In this document: in pieces, positions 7,910-16,700 of the stretch
Position numbering within the stretch: position 1 is the stretch's first letter
Layout: each line of letters begins with the position of its first letter
Origin: Ignavibacteriaceae bacterium
GTDB taxonomy: Bacteria; Bacteroidota; Ignavibacteria; Ignavibacteriales; Ignavibacteriaceae
Assembly: GCA_014860115.1 (NCBI GenBank)
Contig: JACZKK010000054.1
Coordinates: 1 to 36,598, forward strand
Direction of reading: 5' to 3'
Length of the DNA stretch: 36,598 bases
Made by a program: the position numbers and the translations under genes
Notes under the pieces: generated by a model
Databases searched by the model: none
What the model was told of the DNA's origin: nothing
The model's input: the letters and a program-made list of their open reading frames with translations, nothing else

Positions 7910-9406
7910 TTATGGGTTAGCCCATCCAGGAAAAGTATCGAGCCCAAAAATTAGGGCCCCCAGAAAATAGACAAGAAAACTTACAATAATTACTCCGATA
8001 AAATTAAGAGCGAAACCGGTTTTTGCCATTTCAAATATTTTGATTCTTCCACCTGCAAATATTATTGTATTGGGTGGTGTTGCAACAGGTAACATAAATG
8101 CCATTGACGCAGATAACGTAACGGTAAACATCAGCAGAAGCGGATTTAACCCGATTGCGATTGAAACTGAAGCAACGATTGGAATAAGCATCTGTGTAAC
8201 TGCGGTATTAGAAGTCAATTCTGTCAGGAAGCTAACCATTAAAGCCGTAATAAAAATGATAAGTATTGGTGATACACTTTGCAAACCGGTAAGATGCTCG
8301 CCTATAAAATTTGCAAGACCTGTGGATGAAAATCCCTTTGCAAGTGCAAATCCTCCACCAAATAAAAGAATAATTCCCCAAGGAACCTTACTAAAAGCAT
8401 TATGATCAAGTAAAGATCTTTTTCCTGATTCTGATGGAATTAAAAATAGAATAAATGCCATTGTGACCGCAACCGTACCATCATTTATAAAATCTGAAGT
8501 TGGTAAAAAGTTCGACCAGCCTGGGATTGTTACAAATCCAAATAGAATATCACTTCTAAAAATCCATAGTAGAGCAGTTGTTATGAAAACAATACTTACA
8601 GCTTTTTCTTCAAAGGAAAATTCTCCAAGCCGTTTATATTCATTTTCAATAAATCCTTTATCCAGCTTAACATTTTTGTCAACTTTAAATAGAATTTTTG
8701 TGAGAAGGACTGCCACAGCGCAAAGCATTAATAAAGAAACAGGTAATGATAACAGCATCCAATTACCAAAAGATATTTCCGGTGCGTTAGGAAAAAGCAC
8801 ATTAAGCATTTTAACCATAACTAAATTTGGTGGAGTTCCAATTAAAGTTGCAACTCCACCGAGCGTACAGGAATAGGCGATTGATAAAAGTAGTACGATC
8901 GTAAAGTTATGAGTTTTCTCATCCCCAAATTCATTTTCAAGCTTTTGAATTACAGCTAAGCTAATTGGCAGCAGCATAAGAGCCGTTGCAGTGTTAGATA
9001 TCCACATTGAAAGTAAAGCTCCCGATGCCATAAATCCAATTATGATTGCTGTGGGTGTTCCGCCGAATATGGTAATAATCTTTAATGCTATTCTTTTATG
9101 TAATGACCATTCTTCCATCGCAATAGCAATCAGAAATCCACCGAGAAATAAAAAAATGATTGAGTTAATGTAAGATGATGCAATCTCTTCAGTTGATAAT
9201 ATTCCGGTTATTGGAAAAAATATTAATGGAATTAATGAAGTTGCTGCCAGAGGGATTGCTTCAGTGATCCAGAGTATTGCCATTAGAACAGTAATTGCAG
9301 CCATAGTATTAATTTGCGGCTTTGTCGGATCAAGGTCGCCTATCAATAACAAAGTGACGAATGCTATTGCCCCAAGTATAAATCCAAACTTCTTATTTGT
9401 CTGCAT
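7910..9406 (-). CDS. DASS/SLC13-family sodium:dicarboxylate (or sulfate) symporter
   Basis: A 498-residue inner-membrane transporter of the divalent anion:Na+ symporter family (CitT/VcINDY type). Two inverted halves each hold a helical hairpin with the substrate and sodium motif SNT: S137-N138-T139 in MWISNTATALMLLP, and S399-N400-T401 in ELTSNTAVTQMLIP. ITEAIPLAATSLIPLIFFP near residues 48-65, GTPPNLV and ATPPNTI are further family landmarks. Expected cargo is C4-dicarboxylate such as succinate, possibly citrate or sulfate; motifs alone do not decide. The start ATG is at 9406. The DUF4286 gene follows. The promoter must lie in the divergent region 9407-9758. Confidence 0.92.
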   Translation of the reverse strand: MQTNKKFGFILGAIAFVTLLLIGDLDPTKPQINTMAAITVLMAILWITEAIPLAATSLIPLIFFPITGILSTEEIASSYINSIIFLFLGGFLIAIAMEEWSLHKRIALKIITIFGGTPTAIIIGFMASGALLSMWISNTATALMLLPISLAVIQKLENEFGDEKTHNFTIVLLLSIAYSCTLGGVATLIGTPPNLVMVKMLNVLFPNAPEISFGNWMLLSLPVSLLMLCAVAVLLTKILFKVDKNVKLDKGFIENEYKRLGEFSFEEKAVSIVFITTALLWIFRSDILFGFVTIPGWSNFLPTSDFINDGTVAVTMAFILFLIPSESGKRSLLDHNAFSKVPWGIILLFGGGFALAKGFSSTGLANFIGEHLTGLQSVSPILIIFITALMVSFLTELTSNTAVTQMLIPIVASVSIAIGLNPLLLMFTVTLSASMAFMLPVATPPNTIIFAGGRIKIFEMAKTGFALNFIGVIIVSFLVYFLGALIFGLDTFPGWANP

Positions 9407-9758
9407 AATCTGCCAAAAGAATTCTAGCCAAAATAAATATTAATATGAACAGAAGGAACTATTATGATTAAGTGCTTTCCAAAATAAATTTAGAATAAAG
9501 TAAAAAGCCGGATAATTATCTGTTTTCAAAGAACTTTATTTTTGTTCGAATTCAATCTCTCTGTAAAATAATCTAATAAGGTAATTGATTTTTTTGCTTT
9601 TTGTTACTAAGGTTTCTCATACAATATTAATAAAGTGTGAAGAAGTTTAACGATAAAAACCTTATTCTACTGAAACCTTAGTAACACTATCCATCCCGGA
9701 AACTGTTAACCTTATTACCTTATCTTTTTTGATAAAAATTATTTTGGACAGATATATT
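9407..9758. other. Divergent intergenic region, 352 bases
   Basis: Separates the symporter gene (-) from the M23 peptidase gene (+), so it must hold promoters for both. No open frame or RNA gene recognised. Its right half carries the nested inverted repeats described at 9576-9723; the left half (9407-9575) shows only AT-rich sequence with no structure I can name. Confidence 0.6.
9576..9723. repeat. Nested inverted repeats with six copies of ACCTTA/TAAGGT
   Basis: Outer arms ATAAGGTAAT (9576-9585) and ATTACCTTAT (9714-9723) are perfect reverse complements. Inner arms GTTACTAAGGTTTC (9603-9616) and GAAACCTTAGTAAC (9672-9685) are a perfect 14-bp pair 55 bases apart. The hexamer ACCTTA or its complement occurs at 9577-9582, 9608-9613, 9659-9664, 9675-9680, 9709-9714 and 9717-9722. 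It could be a multi-site operator, a folded leader, or a relic of a small palindromic element; the sequence alone does not say. Confidence 0.75.
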
Positions 9759-11129
9759 ATGATTGAAGAGTTCCGCGGCTTTTACAGATTTACGTTGCAT
9801 TATTTTAAAAATAAGCCTAAGTTTGTTAAAAATTTTATCAATCATTACTGCTTAGTGAAGACAGGCAAAAATATCCCCATATTTTTAAGATTATCATACT
9901 TACTTATAAGCATTGTATTTCTGTGTGTACTTCTTTGGAGTTGGGTTAAATGTTCCGACACTAAAAATGAAATTCCTGCAGATATCATACAAGAGCAACC
10001 GCTAAACAGTTTCGGATTTTTCTCTGACTCACTCGAGCATCAAACATTTTCGGTGTCTAAAAATGAAACTCTGTCCGATATCTTAATAAAGCATGGTGTC
10101 GCGGCAGCAGAAATAATAAATATTGTAAATAATGCGAATGACGTTCTTGATGTCAGAAAAATAGTAGCTGGAAATTTCTATCATACGTTTACAAACAGTG
10201 ATTCGCTCAATACATTGGCATATTTTGTTTATGAGAAAAGTCCAAGACAATTTGTTGTTTTTGATTTAAGAGATTCGATTAATGTATATGAAAGTGAGAA
10301 AGAAGTTGTCGTCAGAGAAAATCAAAAATCGGCTGTTATAGACCAATCTTTGTATATCTCTCTAATGAATGCAGAAGCTACGCCCGAGCTCGCAATTAAG
10401 CTGTCTCAGATATTCGCATGGCAAATTGATTTCTATCATCTGCAAAAGGGAGATAACTTTAAAGTAATTTATGATGAGCTTTATGTTGATGATAAATTTT
10501 TTGCAATAGGTGAAATTAAAGCTGCCCACTTTAACCATCACGGAAAAGATTTTTATGCTATACCATTCACACAGGACAGCGTGTATCAGTATTTCGATGA
10601 AACTGGAAACAGCTTGCGGAAAGCATTTCTAAAAGCTCCGATTGAGTTTGGCAGGATAAGTTCCAGATACAGTAATAGCAGACTACATCCCGTACTCAAA
10701 GTTCGCAGACCTCACCACGGTGTTGATTATGCAGCTCCGGTTGGGACACCAATAAGAACAACAGGCGATGGTGTAGTAGCAGATGTTGGTTACAATGGAG
10801 GTTCCGGAAAGTTTATAAAAATCAGGCATAATTCAGTTTACACCACAATGTATTTGCATCTTTCGCGGTATGCAAAAGGAATAAAGAAAGGAACAACTGT
10901 ACAGCAAGGTCAGGTTATTGGTTATGTTGGAAGCACTGGTTTGTCAACCGGTCCTCACCTCGATTACAGATTTTATGTGAATGGAAGTCCTGTTGATCCT
11001 TTAAAAGTTGAAATTCCTTCTGCCCATCCTGTTAAAGAGGAATTAAGAGCCGAGTACGAAGTGCAGAGAGATAGTATCATGAATTTATTGAACAAAGTTG
11101 AAGTTTTAGCTTCTGTAAAACCGGTTTGA
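9759..11129 (+). CDS. Membrane-anchored M23 family metallopeptidase (OapA/MepM-like)
   Basis: A 456-residue envelope protein from the ATG at 9759; an upstream in-frame TTG at 9729 would add ten residues and is less likely. A hydrophobic helix (LSYLLISIVFLCVLLWSW) anchors it. Next comes a LysM/OapA-like region (FSVSKNETLSDILIKHGVAA), a linker domain, and a C-terminal M23 domain: HHGVD with ligands H319 and D323, YLHL, and GPHLDY. In most M23 enzymes the last motif is HLH; here it is H400-L-D402, so the usual third zinc histidine is replaced by aspartate. Expected role is peptidoglycan cross-link cleavage in the periplasm or regulation of it. The next gene, 170 bases on, is signal peptidase I. 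Confidence 0.88.
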   Translation: MIEEFRGFYRFTLHYFKNKPKFVKNFINHYCLVKTGKNIPIFLRLSYLLISIVFLCVLLWSWVKCSDTKNEIPADIIQEQPLNSFGFFSDSLEHQTFSVSKNETLSDILIKHGVAAAEIINIVNNANDVLDVRKIVAGNFYHTFTNSDSLNTLAYFVYEKSPRQFVVFDLRDSINVYESEKEVVVRENQKSAVIDQSLYISLMNAEATPELAIKLSQIFAWQIDFYHLQKGDNFKVIYDELYVDDKFFAIGEIKAAHFNHHGKDFYAIPFTQDSVYQYFDETGNSLRKAFLKAPIEFGRISSRYSNSRLHPVLKVRRPHHGVDYAAPVGTPIRTTGDGVVADVGYNGGSGKFIKIRHNSVYTTMYLHLSRYAKGIKKGTTVQQGQVIGYVGSTGLSTGPHLDYRFYVNGSPVDPLKVEIPSAHPVKEELRAEYEVQRDSIMNLLNKVEVLASVKPV

Positions 11130-11299
11130 TTTTCACTTAAAAGTCATCATTCCCATTTTAATATTATCATCATTCAAAAAAATTAGGCTTTATATTTTCA
11201 GCAAAGAGAGTATATTTCAATCCGTTTTAATTATTATTTCTTTTTTAGTTTGATTTTTAATGTTCTCAACAACCAATTAACTTTTACCCTTATCCTCAT

Positions 11300-12271
11300 A
11301 TGAATGACAAATCCACGCAGAAAGACTCCGAAGTAAAGTCAAAAAAATTTTTCTTTTGGAAAAAGAAAGAAAGAAAGAAACCTGAAACTTTCACAGAAAA
11401 AGTAATCGAGTTTTTCAGACAACTTTTCTGGGCAGCTATTGCCGCATTTTTCATCATCACTTTTATTATTCAAAACACCCGGATACCAACCGGTTCAATG
11501 GAAGATACAATTCTTGTTGGTGATTTTGTACTGGTTAATAAATTTATTTATGGCTCATCCTCGCCAAAGTATATTCCCTTTACTGAAATAGAACTTCCAT
11601 TTTTTCGTCTTCCTGCGTTCAAAGATCCAAAAGCAAAGGACATAGTTGTTTTTGAATATCCCGGAGATCGTGATCAGCTTTTTGCCTCAGAGCGAGGAGT
11701 AAATTATGTCAAACGATGTATCGGAGTACCCGGTGATACGCTTGAAATCAAAGACAAAGTTGTTTTTGTAAATGGTAAAGAATTCTGGAGACCAACTTTC
11801 GTTAAATATTATAAGGGAAGATATGGCAACTTTCTTAAACCAGTACCAAAAGGTGTTGCTGAACCAAGAATTTTTCCAAAGGGAATGCCATGGAATGAAG
11901 ATAATTACGGGCCACTGGTAATTCCAAGAAAGGGTTCAACTATTCCGCTAAATAAGTATAATGTAGAACAATGGCGAACAATAATTGATCGTGAGTACGG
12001 TAATCGTGTTGTTGAGATGGCTAATGGTGCAGTAACTATTGAAGGTATTCCAGTATCATCTTACACGTTTAAAAAAGATTATTACTTTATGATGGGTGAT
12101 AACAGAGATGATAGTTTAGACAGCAGATTCTGGGGACTTGTTTCAAGAGATATGGTTGTCGGTGAAGCATTCATCATTTTGTTTTCATGGGATAGAGATA
12201 TTCCCTTTTCGCAACTCTTCAAGCTTCTTGGTTCTATCAGAACTGATCGGATCTTATTACTACTTCATTAA
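11300..12271 (+). CDS. lepB: Signal peptidase I
   Basis: A 323-residue inner-membrane serine protease that removes signal peptides from exported proteins. A basic cytosolic N-terminus (KKFFFWKKKERKKPE) precedes one membrane helix (about residues 43-57). The catalytic serine is S66 in PTGSMEDTI and the general base K138 in YVKRCIG; GDNRDDSLDSRFWG is the conserved box near the C-terminus. An insertion of about 70 residues between the Lys box and the GDNRDDS box is typical of Bacteroidota and Chlorobi homologues. No good ribosome-binding site precedes the ATG at 11300. A strong terminator follows. Many exported proteins in this window would be its substrates. Confidence 0.95.
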   Translation: MNDKSTQKDSEVKSKKFFFWKKKERKKPETFTEKVIEFFRQLFWAAIAAFFIITFIIQNTRIPTGSMEDTILVGDFVLVNKFIYGSSSPKYIPFTEIELPFFRLPAFKDPKAKDIVVFEYPGDRDQLFASERGVNYVKRCIGVPGDTLEIKDKVVFVNGKEFWRPTFVKYYKGRYGNFLKPVPKGVAEPRIFPKGMPWNEDNYGPLVIPRKGSTIPLNKYNVEQWRTIIDREYGNRVVEMANGAVTIEGIPVSSYTFKKDYYFMMGDNRDDSLDSRFWGLVSRDMVVGEAFIILFSWDRDIPFSQLFKLLGSIRTDRILLLLH

Positions 12272-12276
12272 TATAA

Positions 12277-12304
12277 AAAAGGCTGCCCTTCTGAGCAGCC
12301 TTTT
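12277..12304. terminator. Bidirectional terminator between lepB and the TonB receptor gene
   Basis: A perfect 10-bp stem, AAAAGGCTGC (12277-12286) with GCAGCCTTTT (12295-12304), and an eight-base loop. Flanking A and T tracts suit termination in both directions; it lies five bases after the lepB stop and about 21 bases beyond the receptor stop on the other strand. Confidence 0.9.
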
Positions 12305-12325
12305 CATTTTCACACCAATCTTTTC

Positions 12326-15115
12326 TTACAAACCAATTCTAAAGCCTGCATTGAATGCTGTTGGTAATCCAAGATATACCTCGGCAGCACTTGCTGAGTG
12401 AGATTCATAGAATTCACCACCAACTTTATATCCGTTGAATGCACTATTATCTGTTGCATCTTCAACATATAATTCGTTGAACAGGTTAAATACATGTCCA
12501 AATACACTGACATCTAAACCAGCAACTTGTCCTGGAATTCTGTAAAGCAGATGCAAATCAACGAGACTATAAGATGGCACTTGCCATACTTGCTCTCTAT
12601 CTGTTTCGTCGTTTCTGCTAAATGGGTCGAAGTCAGCATAATAACTATCATAATATCTCCAAACTAATTGGGTCTGAAGACCTTCTGGGAAGAAAAGAGT
12701 AAAACCTAGAACAAGTTGTGTTTGTGGTGCATCACCAACTTTTAGGTCTTTAATGTAATAATTGTACTCTTCGACAGAGTTGGGATCTGAAAAGTCAGGA
12801 ATATATGAACCACTAACGTCGTCGGTATAACTCCAGAATCCCTGGCTGAAAGCTGCATCAAATCTGATATATCTTACTGGTTGGTATGCAGCTTCAAGTT
12901 CAACACCAGCATATGATGCGTCGATTCCGTCTAACCTTACCAATCCATCTGTTCCATCAGCATTAAGAACGTTGATACTCTGTGCACGATCGGACCAAAT
13001 AGTGTAATAACCGTTTAATTTAAGAGTAAGCTGATTCTGAAGCAGTCTTGAATTTACACCGGCTTCAAACGAAATAAAATTCTCATTCTTTGGATCTTCT
13101 ACTTTAGTTCCATTAACATCATTGATCACCTGATCAAAGATTGGCACTTTAGAAACATAGCCGGCATTAGCAAAAATACTCCACTCATCAGTTGCCCTAT
13201 AGCTTGCGCCGCCTTTAAATTGGTAACCACCTATCATATCGGTTTCAAGCTTTAATTCTCCGGAATTCAAGTCACCTTCAATCTGAGATTTGAAGTGGTC
13301 TGTGTAATCATATTTGATTACCGAATAACCTGCTGTTCCATAAAGAGTGTATTTTGGCTGAGTGTACTCTGCCTGAACGTAACCACCAAGCCAGGTTACT
13401 TTATTAGTGTTATTGTAATCAATCCTATCTCCTAAATCTTTGTACATATCAGTTGCTTTTGATGGATCAAGTCTCTCAAAATCATTTCCATCCCAGTAAT
13501 AATAATCGTTTCCTAATAAGTCACGAACTTCACGAAAATGTTCAATCTCAGCGTATCTACCATCAACGCCGAAAGATGTTGTTAGGTTTTCAGTGGTTTT
13601 CCAAAATGCCTTAGCAATTCCACCAAGCGTATACTGAGAATTCACACTATTTCTAAGAATACCACCACGATTAGGATCTCCACTAATATTATTTGAAACG
13701 ATATATTGTGTCGGACCATTTCCGAAATCAATTGTATCAATGTGGGTTAGATTTCTTGAAATCGTTGCATCCCAATCAACTACACGCTGTAAAAGTGAAG
13801 TGTTATAAACCAAGCTTCCAAATGTACCGCTTCCACCGCCTAAGCCACCAGAATAATAGATGGTAGTATATAGACTCCAATTATCAGATAATTGTGAATA
13901 CCAGTTCAAATTAGCTAAAGGCTTGTGATAATAGTTAACACTTTCATTTATAGAGCTTGCATCATAACGTTGATTTATGTCATTATTCCAATATGATCTT
14001 TGCCATTGCAAGCCATCATATGACGAGTTAACGCCTGCCCAGTTTGAGTTATACAAAATACCTTGATCTCTTAACCTTTTATCATTTAGTGCGGATTCAG
14101 GATAATCTAATTCGCGTGCTAGCTCATGACTAAAGTTTGCAATGTTCAATCTCCATCTTCTCTGACCATGCTGCTGAGGAGCACCCATAGCATAAAGTTC
14201 TAATCTGTTATTGTTATTAATCTGATATGCTACACCCATATAATACGCCCAGGCATCTGTCCAGGTTTTATCAGCATATCCATCACCAACTTTACGTACT
14301 CCACCAATACTTAATGCAAACTTATCATCAATCAATCCGGTATTTGCATACAAAGTGTTTTTACTTAAACCAGCAGTTCCTATTTCATTTTGATAAATAA
14401 CGCCAGCTTTTTGTTGTGTCGGATCAGTAATGACATTTACTGTACCACCAATAGATGGCGTTGCAAGATTTGTTGCACTCAATCCTCTCTGTATCTGGAT
14501 CGAAGATGTGACATCTCCTAAACCATCCCAGTTAGACCAGTAAACCCAGCCGTTTTCCATATCATTTATTGGAATACCATTGATCATTATTGCAACATTT
14601 CTCTGAGTAAATCCACGAACATTTACTCTCGCATCACCAGCACCACCACCATTGTTTGTTGCGAAGACTGATGGAGTACTATTCCAAACCAGAGGAATAT
14701 CTCTGGAACCAAGATTAAATTGGATTTGTTTTTTGTCGATATCAGTAAACGCAACAGGTGTTTCTCTGTCTTTAGCTCTGTCCGAAATAACAGTTACGCT
14801 TAGAGTAAACTGATATTCTTTCAGACTGAAGTTCATTGTCATATCACCCATAAGGTTAATATCCTGCTCTACCTTATCGTAACCGATATAGCTGCAGGTA
14901 ATTGTATATGACCCGGGGTTGGCTGTAATAGAATAATTTCCATCTGCATCTGATGCAGCACCTAAAGCAGTCCCCTTTAGAAAGATGTTAGCACCTAGTA
15001 GTGCCTCTCCATTTGTACCATCAGTAACTTTTCCACTAATTTTATATGTTTGTGCAAAAGTTGTGACTGAAAGAAGGAGAAAAAGCATAACAATGAAGGT
15101 ATAGATTTTACTCAT
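12326..15115 (-). CDS. TonB-dependent outer-membrane receptor with CarboxypepD_reg-like N-terminus
   Basis: A 929-residue receptor from the ATG at 15115, chosen over a start 22 codons upstream because AAGGAGAGGA lies just before it and the signal peptide (MSKIYTFIVMLFLLLSVTTFAQ) begins there. Domains: a carboxypeptidase regulatory-like beta domain (KISGKVTDGTNGEALLGANI, about 24-105); a TonB plug (ARVNVRGFTQRNVAIMINGIP, about 120-235); then a 22-strand barrel with aromatic strand ends, ending FNAGFRIGL. It moves a scarce ligand across the outer membrane with TonB energy. No SusD partner is adjacent, so the ligand (siderophore, metal complex, sugar or other) is unknown. The gene stands alone, with a terminator on its 3' side. 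Confidence 0.93.
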   Translation of the reverse strand: MSKIYTFIVMLFLLLSVTTFAQTYKISGKVTDGTNGEALLGANIFLKGTALGAASDADGNYSITANPGSYTITCSYIGYDKVEQDINLMGDMTMNFSLKEYQFTLSVTVISDRAKDRETPVAFTDIDKKQIQFNLGSRDIPLVWNSTPSVFATNNGGGAGDARVNVRGFTQRNVAIMINGIPINDMENGWVYWSNWDGLGDVTSSIQIQRGLSATNLATPSIGGTVNVITDPTQQKAGVIYQNEIGTAGLSKNTLYANTGLIDDKFALSIGGVRKVGDGYADKTWTDAWAYYMGVAYQINNNNRLELYAMGAPQQHGQRRWRLNIANFSHELARELDYPESALNDKRLRDQGILYNSNWAGVNSSYDGLQWQRSYWNNDINQRYDASSINESVNYYHKPLANLNWYSQLSDNWSLYTTIYYSGGLGGGSGTFGSLVYNTSLLQRVVDWDATISRNLTHIDTIDFGNGPTQYIVSNNISGDPNRGGILRNSVNSQYTLGGIAKAFWKTTENLTTSFGVDGRYAEIEHFREVRDLLGNDYYYWDGNDFERLDPSKATDMYKDLGDRIDYNNTNKVTWLGGYVQAEYTQPKYTLYGTAGYSVIKYDYTDHFKSQIEGDLNSGELKLETDMIGGYQFKGGASYRATDEWSIFANAGYVSKVPIFDQVINDVNGTKVEDPKNENFISFEAGVNSRLLQNQLTLKLNGYYTIWSDRAQSINVLNADGTDGLVRLDGIDASYAGVELEAAYQPVRYIRFDAAFSQGFWSYTDDVSGSYIPDFSDPNSVEEYNYYIKDLKVGDAPQTQLVLGFTLFFPEGLQTQLVWRYYDSYYADFDPFSRNDETDREQVWQVPSYSLVDLHLLYRIPGQVAGLDVSVFGHVFNLFNELYVEDATDNSAFNGYKVGGEFYESHSASAAEVYLGLPTAFNAGFRIGL

Positions 15116-15425
15116 ATATCCTCTCCTTTTTATTTGTGAGTATAATTTATGGTTAGTTAAGAATTGAAAAAATATTATCATCGATATTTAAACATTTTCT
15201 TCCCACCCCGGATGAAAAAGTTTTAATTTGTCTTACCAAATATTTAGTATATTCGTGATGAATTCAAGTTTTTTGTAAAAAAATAATAATTATTTAATAA
15301 TTAATTTTTAATTACTCTCATTTATTGTTTTTTTGTCGATTTATTGAACATTTACAATTCTTTCATTTTGAACTAAACGGTAATATTTTCTTGTTAATTT
15401 CACTATAGACAAGCTCAGAAGAATT
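15116..15425. other. Divergent intergenic region, 310 bases
   Basis: Lies between the TonB receptor (-) and the M16 peptidase (+). It holds the receptor's ribosome-binding site (15119-15128, minus strand) and very AT-rich sequence with long T and A runs around 15270-15340. I see no open frame, hairpin or convincing promoter hexamers. Confidence 0.5.
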
Positions 15426-16700
15426 ATGAATCTTTTAGATATCCCTTACGAAAAATATAAACTCCTTAATGGTCTTGAGGTTATTCTTTTTCAAAATAAT
15501 TTTCTTCCTTCAGTTGCAGTTAATATATGGTATAAGGCAGGGTCAGCAAACGAAGTAAAAGGTAAAACTGGTCTCGCACATCTATTTGAACATATGATGT
15601 TCCAGGGTTCTAAGAATGTACCTAAGGAAATGCATTTTAAATATATCCAGGAAGCAGGTGGAACTTTGAATGCATCTACAAGCTTTGACAGAACAAATTA
15701 TTTTGAAAAACTTCCTTCAAACGATTTGGAACTTGCACTCTGGCTGGAGTCTGATAGGATGGGATTTTTTCTTGATGCTCTCGACCAGATAAAACTTGAC
15801 AATCAAAAAAGTGTTGTTCTGAACGAGCGTTTGGAGAGATATGATAACCAACCGTACGGTTTAGCTTGGGAAAAAATAATTTCAAATCTTTACCCGGATG
15901 GTCATCCTTATAGTTGGGCTACGATAGGCTACTACAAAGATATTGAAAGCTATACTCTGGAGGATGTCAGTTCATTTTTTCAACAATACTACTCCCCTTC
16001 CAATGCAACACTTGTAGTTGCGGGAAATTTTGAAATCAATAAAACAAAATCGCTTATTGAAAAATATTTTGGTGAGATAAAAAATAATGGAACACCGGCT
16101 GCAATAAATTCTAAATCCTCTCAGCTTGAAGATTTAAAGTTTATCACAGTAGAGGATAAAGTAAATCTTGAAAGAATTTATTTTGCCTGGCACACACAAA
16201 ATGCATTCAGTTCAGATGATGCAGCTCTTGATATTCTTTCAGACTTGTTAACCGGTTCAAAAAATGCGCGGCTAACAAGAAAGCTCGTCTATGAATTAGA
16301 AATTGCTCAGGATGTTAACTCTATGCAATTTTCAGGCAAGTATGGCGGACATTTTATGATTGTTGCAACAGCAAAACCAGATAAATCTCTCAACGAAATA
16401 AAGAGAATAATTTTTGATGAAATTTCAATTCTTAGAGAGGAAAATATTTCTCCGAGGGAGCTGAAAAGATCAAAAAATGTCATCAAATCAAATTTCATTT
16501 ATTCTTTACAAAATATAGATACCATTGCCGATATGCTGAATCTTTACAATTTCTATTTAGGTGAGCCTAATTCATTCAACTTCGATCTTAAAAGATACAA
16601 TAATGTAAATGAGGATGGGATTGCCAAAGTAGTAAATAAGTATTTGCAAAGTAATTATGTTGAATTGAGAATTGTTCCGGAGAGAAAAAATGCAAACTGA
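15426..16700 (+). CDS. M16 family zinc peptidase, catalytic subunit
   Basis: A 424-residue protein of the pitrilysin/M16B family. The inverted zinc motif HLFEH is at residues 52-56, with E134 (VLNERLERYDNQPYG) at the right distance to be the third ligand. The N-terminus (YEKYKLLNGLEVILFQNN) has no signal peptide. Its C-terminal half lacks the R...GY substrate-binding motif usual in M16 second domains; that motif is present in the protein of the next gene. Together they look like the two-subunit M16B arrangement, one catalytic and one structural, as in mitochondrial processing peptidase. The next gene overlaps by 11 bases. The substrate is unknown. Confidence 0.92.
   Translation: MNLLDIPYEKYKLLNGLEVILFQNNFLPSVAVNIWYKAGSANEVKGKTGLAHLFEHMMFQGSKNVPKEMHFKYIQEAGGTLNASTSFDRTNYFEKLPSNDLELALWLESDRMGFFLDALDQIKLDNQKSVVLNERLERYDNQPYGLAWEKIISNLYPDGHPYSWATIGYYKDIESYTLEDVSSFFQQYYSPSNATLVVAGNFEINKTKSLIEKYFGEIKNNGTPAAINSKSSQLEDLKFITVEDKVNLERIYFAWHTQNAFSSDDAALDILSDLLTGSKNARLTRKLVYELEIAQDVNSMQFSGKYGGHFMIVATAKPDKSLNEIKRIIFDEISILREENISPRELKRSKNVIKSNFIYSLQNIDTIADMLNLYNFYLGEPNSFNFDLKRYNNVNEDGIAKVVNKYLQSNYVELRIVPERKNAN

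Noticed and set aside
7888-7947. Upstream extension of the DUF4286 gene to 7947
   Set aside because: Would overlap the symporter coding end and add residues not found in the family; the inner ATG gives a full-length protein.
8040-8876. Two open frames on the plus strand inside the symporter gene
   Set aside because: Antisense shadows of a membrane protein with low-complexity codon use; no start signals or recognisable domain.
9729-9758. TTG start for the M23 peptidase
   Set aside because: An ATG ten codons later is the better start and nothing specific supports the TTG.
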